Notes under the pieces: generated by a model
Databases searched by the model: none
Told to the model about the DNA's origin: nothing
What the model saw: only the letters and a program-made list of their open reading frames with translations
Program-made: the position numbers and the translations under genes
Part shown: positions 4,473-6,380 of the stretch, one piece after another
Layout of the letters: the number at the start of each line of letters is the position of its first letter
Numbering within the stretch: position 1 is the stretch's first letter
Assembly: GCA_012522165.1 (NCBI GenBank)
Contig: JAAYKZ010000193.1
Span: 1-6,380 of the forward strand
Direction of reading: 5' to 3'
DNA length: 6,380 bases
Source of the DNA: Clostridiales bacterium
GTDB lineage: Bacteria; Bacillota; Clostridia; Caldicoprobacterales; UBA3941

Positions 4473-5966
4473 TTGAAAGCAACTATTGATATTCGCAACA
4501 AAGGACCCAAAATTGACAGGCACATCTATGGACACTTTTCTGAGCATCTTGGAAGATGTATTTATGATGGCTACTGGGTAGGAGAGGATTCTAAGATACC
4601 AAATGTTCGTGGGATTCGCTCCGATATAGTAGAGGCAATGAAGGCTATTAAAGTTCCCAACATTCGCTGGCCTGGAGGCTGTTTTGCAGATGACTATAAT
4701 TGGATGGATGGGATAGGCCCCAAGTCAGAACGTGTACCAATGGTGAACGTGCACTGGGGTGGTATGGTGGAGAACAACCATTTTGGTACTCATGAATTTA
4801 TGGATCTTTGTGAGCAGATCGGCTGTGAGGCCTATATATGTGGCAATGTGGGTAGCGGAACTGTGCGTGAGATGAGAAACTGGGTAGAATACCTGACCGA
4901 TGATAGAGAATCTCCCATGGCTCAATTAAGAAGAAAAAATGGCCGTGATGAACCCTGGAAGATTAAGTTTTTTGGCATAGGTAATGAAAATTGGGGTTGT
5001 GGCGGCTTTATGGAAGCAGAATACTACGCCCATGAATACAAAAGATATGCAACTTATGTAAGAAATTATCAAGCTATGGGAAAAACCGATTGGTGGAAGG
5101 CTCCTCAACTAATTAGAATTGCTGGCGGTTCAAATGCAGAAGATCTGGAATGGACAGAAACCCTAATGAAAAAGATACCTAGTAGTTTGATGGGCGGTCT
5201 TTCTGTACATTGTTATGTAAAACCAGGTGAAGAATCCCATGGTACTGTCTTTACTGAGAAGAGTTGGTATGAGACAGCTCTAAATACCTTAAAGAAAGAA
5301 GATTTAATTAAACAACATATAAGTATAATGGATTATTATGATCCAGAAAAGAAGGTTCTCCTTGCTGTGGATGAATGGGGAATTTGGGTGGATAATGAAC
5401 CGGGAACCCATCCAGGCTTTCTATATCAACAAAACACTATGCGCTCAGCTTTATGTGCTGCATTGATGTTCCACATTTTCCATAAATATTCTGATAGGAT
5501 TCGACTTGCTAACCTTGCTCAAACTATCAATGTGTTACAGGCCATCATCCTTACAGAGGGAGAAAAGATGATCAAGACTCCTACTTATCATGTATTTGAT
5601 CTTTATAAAGGTCATCAGGATGCATATTATATCCCCATAACATGGGAAGAAAGGCCTGAAAGAATAGAGCGTAATTTACCTCAAATTGATATTTCGGCAT
5701 CTATAAATTCTGAAGGGGATATAAACATTACGCTGGTGAATATCTCAGCTAGTACTAATGCTAAAGGCTCTTTGGATTTTGCTGGGGAAGTTCCACTGAG
5801 AGTTACTGGCAGAATACTGGAAGGAGATGTTACAGCTCATAATACTTTTGATAATCCTGATAATGTTACTACAAAAGAATTCACAGGGTTTAAGGTTGAG
5901 AACGGTAAGATTGATTTCGAGTTGCCCCCATGTGCTATTGTATGTATGGAGGTTGGAACAAGATGA
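4473..5966 (+). CDS. abfA: Intracellular GH51 alpha-L-arabinofuranosidase
   Basis: Releases terminal alpha-L-arabinofuranose from arabinan or arabinoxylan oligosaccharides by a retaining mechanism. Seen: 497 residues, the usual length of bacterial GH51 enzymes; N-terminal IYGHFSEHLGRCIYDGYWVG (18-37), IRWPGGCFADDYNWMDGIGP (64-83), the acid/base Glu172 in GIGNENWGCGG (168-178), SVHCY (244-248), and the nucleophile Glu301 in LLAVDEWGIW (296-305); a C-terminal beta-sandwich (about 395-497) completes the family layout. No signal peptide, so it acts in the cytoplasm on imported oligosaccharides. It starts at TTG with a strong ribosome binding site. The downstream small gene overlaps its stop by ATGA. 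No arabinose transporter, isomerase or regulator is in view, so the gene appears isolated here. The family and catalytic residues are secure; the natural substrate is inferred. Confidence 0.96.
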   Translation: MKATIDIRNKGPKIDRHIYGHFSEHLGRCIYDGYWVGEDSKIPNVRGIRSDIVEAMKAIKVPNIRWPGGCFADDYNWMDGIGPKSERVPMVNVHWGGMVENNHFGTHEFMDLCEQIGCEAYICGNVGSGTVREMRNWVEYLTDDRESPMAQLRRKNGRDEPWKIKFFGIGNENWGCGGFMEAEYYAHEYKRYATYVRNYQAMGKTDWWKAPQLIRIAGGSNAEDLEWTETLMKKIPSSLMGGLSVHCYVKPGEESHGTVFTEKSWYETALNTLKKEDLIKQHISIMDYYDPEKKVLLAVDEWGIWVDNEPGTHPGFLYQQNTMRSALCAALMFHIFHKYSDRIRLANLAQTINVLQAIILTEGEKMIKTPTYHVFDLYKGHQDAYYIPITWEERPERIERNLPQIDISASINSEGDINITLVNISASTNAKGSLDFAGEVPLRVTGRILEGDVTAHNTFDNPDNVTTKEFTGFKVENGKIDFELPPCAIVCMEVGTR

Positions 5967-6238
5967 GCTTGAAGTCAGGACCATGTCCATCTTGTTCCAA
6001 AAATTCAAATATTCCTCCTGGATACATAGAAGATTTGATAAGGGATAAAATAAATTTAGGTGCCGATTTGGTTGAAGAAAAGGTGTATGAAAAAAGGCTA
6101 CAAATATGTTCAAGCTGCGATTCATGTGTTAATGACATGATTTGCATGAAATGTGGATGTTTTGTGCATATACGTGCATTAGATAAAATAGCAAGATGTC
6201 CACATCCTGATGGAGATAAATGGATGAGTGTTTTATGA
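5963..6238 (+). CDS. Small Cys-rich protein, DUF6171 type
   Basis: A 91-residue protein with nine cysteines in zinc-ribbon-like groups: CPSC (8-11), CSSCDSC (49-55), CMKCGCFV (61-68) and CP at 79-80, with E-x-V-Y-E-K-R-L-x-I-C (39-49) and a W at 87. This order (EKRLxIC..C...C..CGCFV..RA....CP....W) is what I recall for the DUF6171 family of Clostridia, whose function is unknown; metal binding is inferred from the cysteines. Start: ATG 5963 overlaps the arabinofuranosidase TGA by four bases (ATGA), with GGAGG (5948-5952) 10 nt upstream, so translation is probably coupled. An ATG 33 nt earlier (5930) is in frame but has no ribosome binding site at the right distance. No signal or membrane segment. 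Its role next to a glycosidase is not evident. Confidence 0.85.
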   Translation: MSLKSGPCPSCSKNSNIPPGYIEDLIRDKINLGADLVEEKVYEKRLQICSSCDSCVNDMICMKCGCFVHIRALDKIARCPHPDGDKWMSVL

Positions 6239-6305
6239 AAAAACATTTTAGCATGAAATGAGATAATACATTTGTGACAAAAAAGTATAAAAAAAGAAAG
6301 GCCTC

Positions 6306-6314
6306 TGATATAAT
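6306..6314 (+). promoter_or_regulatory. Extended -10 promoter for the right-edge ORF
   Basis: TGATATAAT is the same perfect extended -10 seen at 3037-3045. No -35 box at the proper distance is visible; TTGTGA (6272-6277) is too far upstream. Transcription would start near 6321, about 35 nt before the ATG. Confidence 0.45.
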
Positions 6315-6355
6315 GAAGTTTGCAAAAACAAAAAAATATCGGAGTGACCTTTCTT

Positions 6356-6380
6356 ATGAAAACAATTATAACAGAAGAGA
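6356..6380 (+). CDS. Partial ORF, possible IS transposase N terminus
   Basis: ATG with GGAGTGA (6341-6347) about 8 nt upstream; only eight codons (MKTIITEE) and one base are visible before the window ends. This start resembles my memory of clostridial helix-turn-helix/DDE transposases that begin M-(K/N)-T-x-I-T-E-E and continue with an R-x-R-Q segment. With so few residues the identity is tentative, but a real gene start is likely from the ribosome binding site and promoter. Confidence 0.45.

Larger units (their letters stand above)
6273..6380 (+). mobile_element. Probable left end of an insertion sequence, cut by the window edge
   Basis: TGTGACAAAAAAG (from 6273) may mark a terminal repeat, followed by a promoter, a ribosome binding site and the start of a transposase-like ORF. 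The boundary is a guess, because the other end and any target duplication lie outside the window. The call rests mainly on the resemblance of the ORF start to clostridial IS transposases. Confidence 0.3.

Noticed and set aside
5935..6246. 103-codon reverse-strand ORF opposite the DUF6171-type gene
   Set aside because: The forward frame has conserved Cys motifs, a ribosome binding site and the coupled start, so the reverse frame is a shadow. The same applies to the reverse frames at 3354-3686, 3514-3720 and 5745-6125.
1..6380. CRISPR array, tRNA, rRNA, or a novel multigene defence system
   Set aside because: No regularly spaced repeats, no RNA gene folds and no defence-type domains were seen; most genes fall in known housekeeping, redox or sugar families.

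Overview
The window is AT-rich and gene-dense, with all convincing genes on the + strand. Strong GGAGG-type ribosome binding sites, GTG and TTG starts, short intergenic gaps, and the combination of rubredoxin, a ferritin-like (erythrin) protein and a DUF6171-type protein point to an anaerobic low-GC Firmicute of the class Clostridia. I cannot name the genus from the sequence alone.

Left part (1-2924): housekeeping genes. A family-4-like uracil-DNA glycosylase that has no cysteine at all is followed by tryptophanyl-tRNA synthetase (trpS). The probable trpS promoter begins inside the glycosylase stop region. A hairpin terminator closes trpS. Next comes a QueG-family protein with two [4Fe-4S] motifs and a HEAT-like tail, which departs from canonical epoxyqueuosine reductase at two otherwise conserved motifs.

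Middle part (2925-4388): a redox or oxygen-defence stretch made of single-gene units. A highly structured 183-nt spacer (long bulged hairpin, extended -10 box, two related imperfect palindromes) precedes a 94-aa coiled-coil protein. Then come a 53-aa rubredoxin and a 166-aa diiron ferritin-like protein without its own rubredoxin domain. Each gene is preceded by dyad symmetry that could be an operator, and rubredoxin is followed by a GC-rich hairpin. The separate rubredoxin and diiron protein could form an electron-donor/peroxidase pair, but that is inference.

Right part (4389-6380): a cytoplasmic GH51 alpha-L-arabinofuranosidase starting at TTG, translationally coupled by an ATGA overlap to a small Cys-rich DUF6171-type protein. 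No transporter or other sugar gene is visible. The last ~110 bases carry a promoter, a ribosome binding site and the first eight codons of an ORF that resembles the start of a clostridial insertion-sequence transposase, so an element probably begins at the right edge.

I see no CRISPR array, tRNA, rRNA or clearly novel multigene system. The most interesting points are the cysteine-free glycosylase, the divergent QueG-like protein, the structured control regions of the redox genes, and the arabinofuranosidase/DUF6171 coupling.
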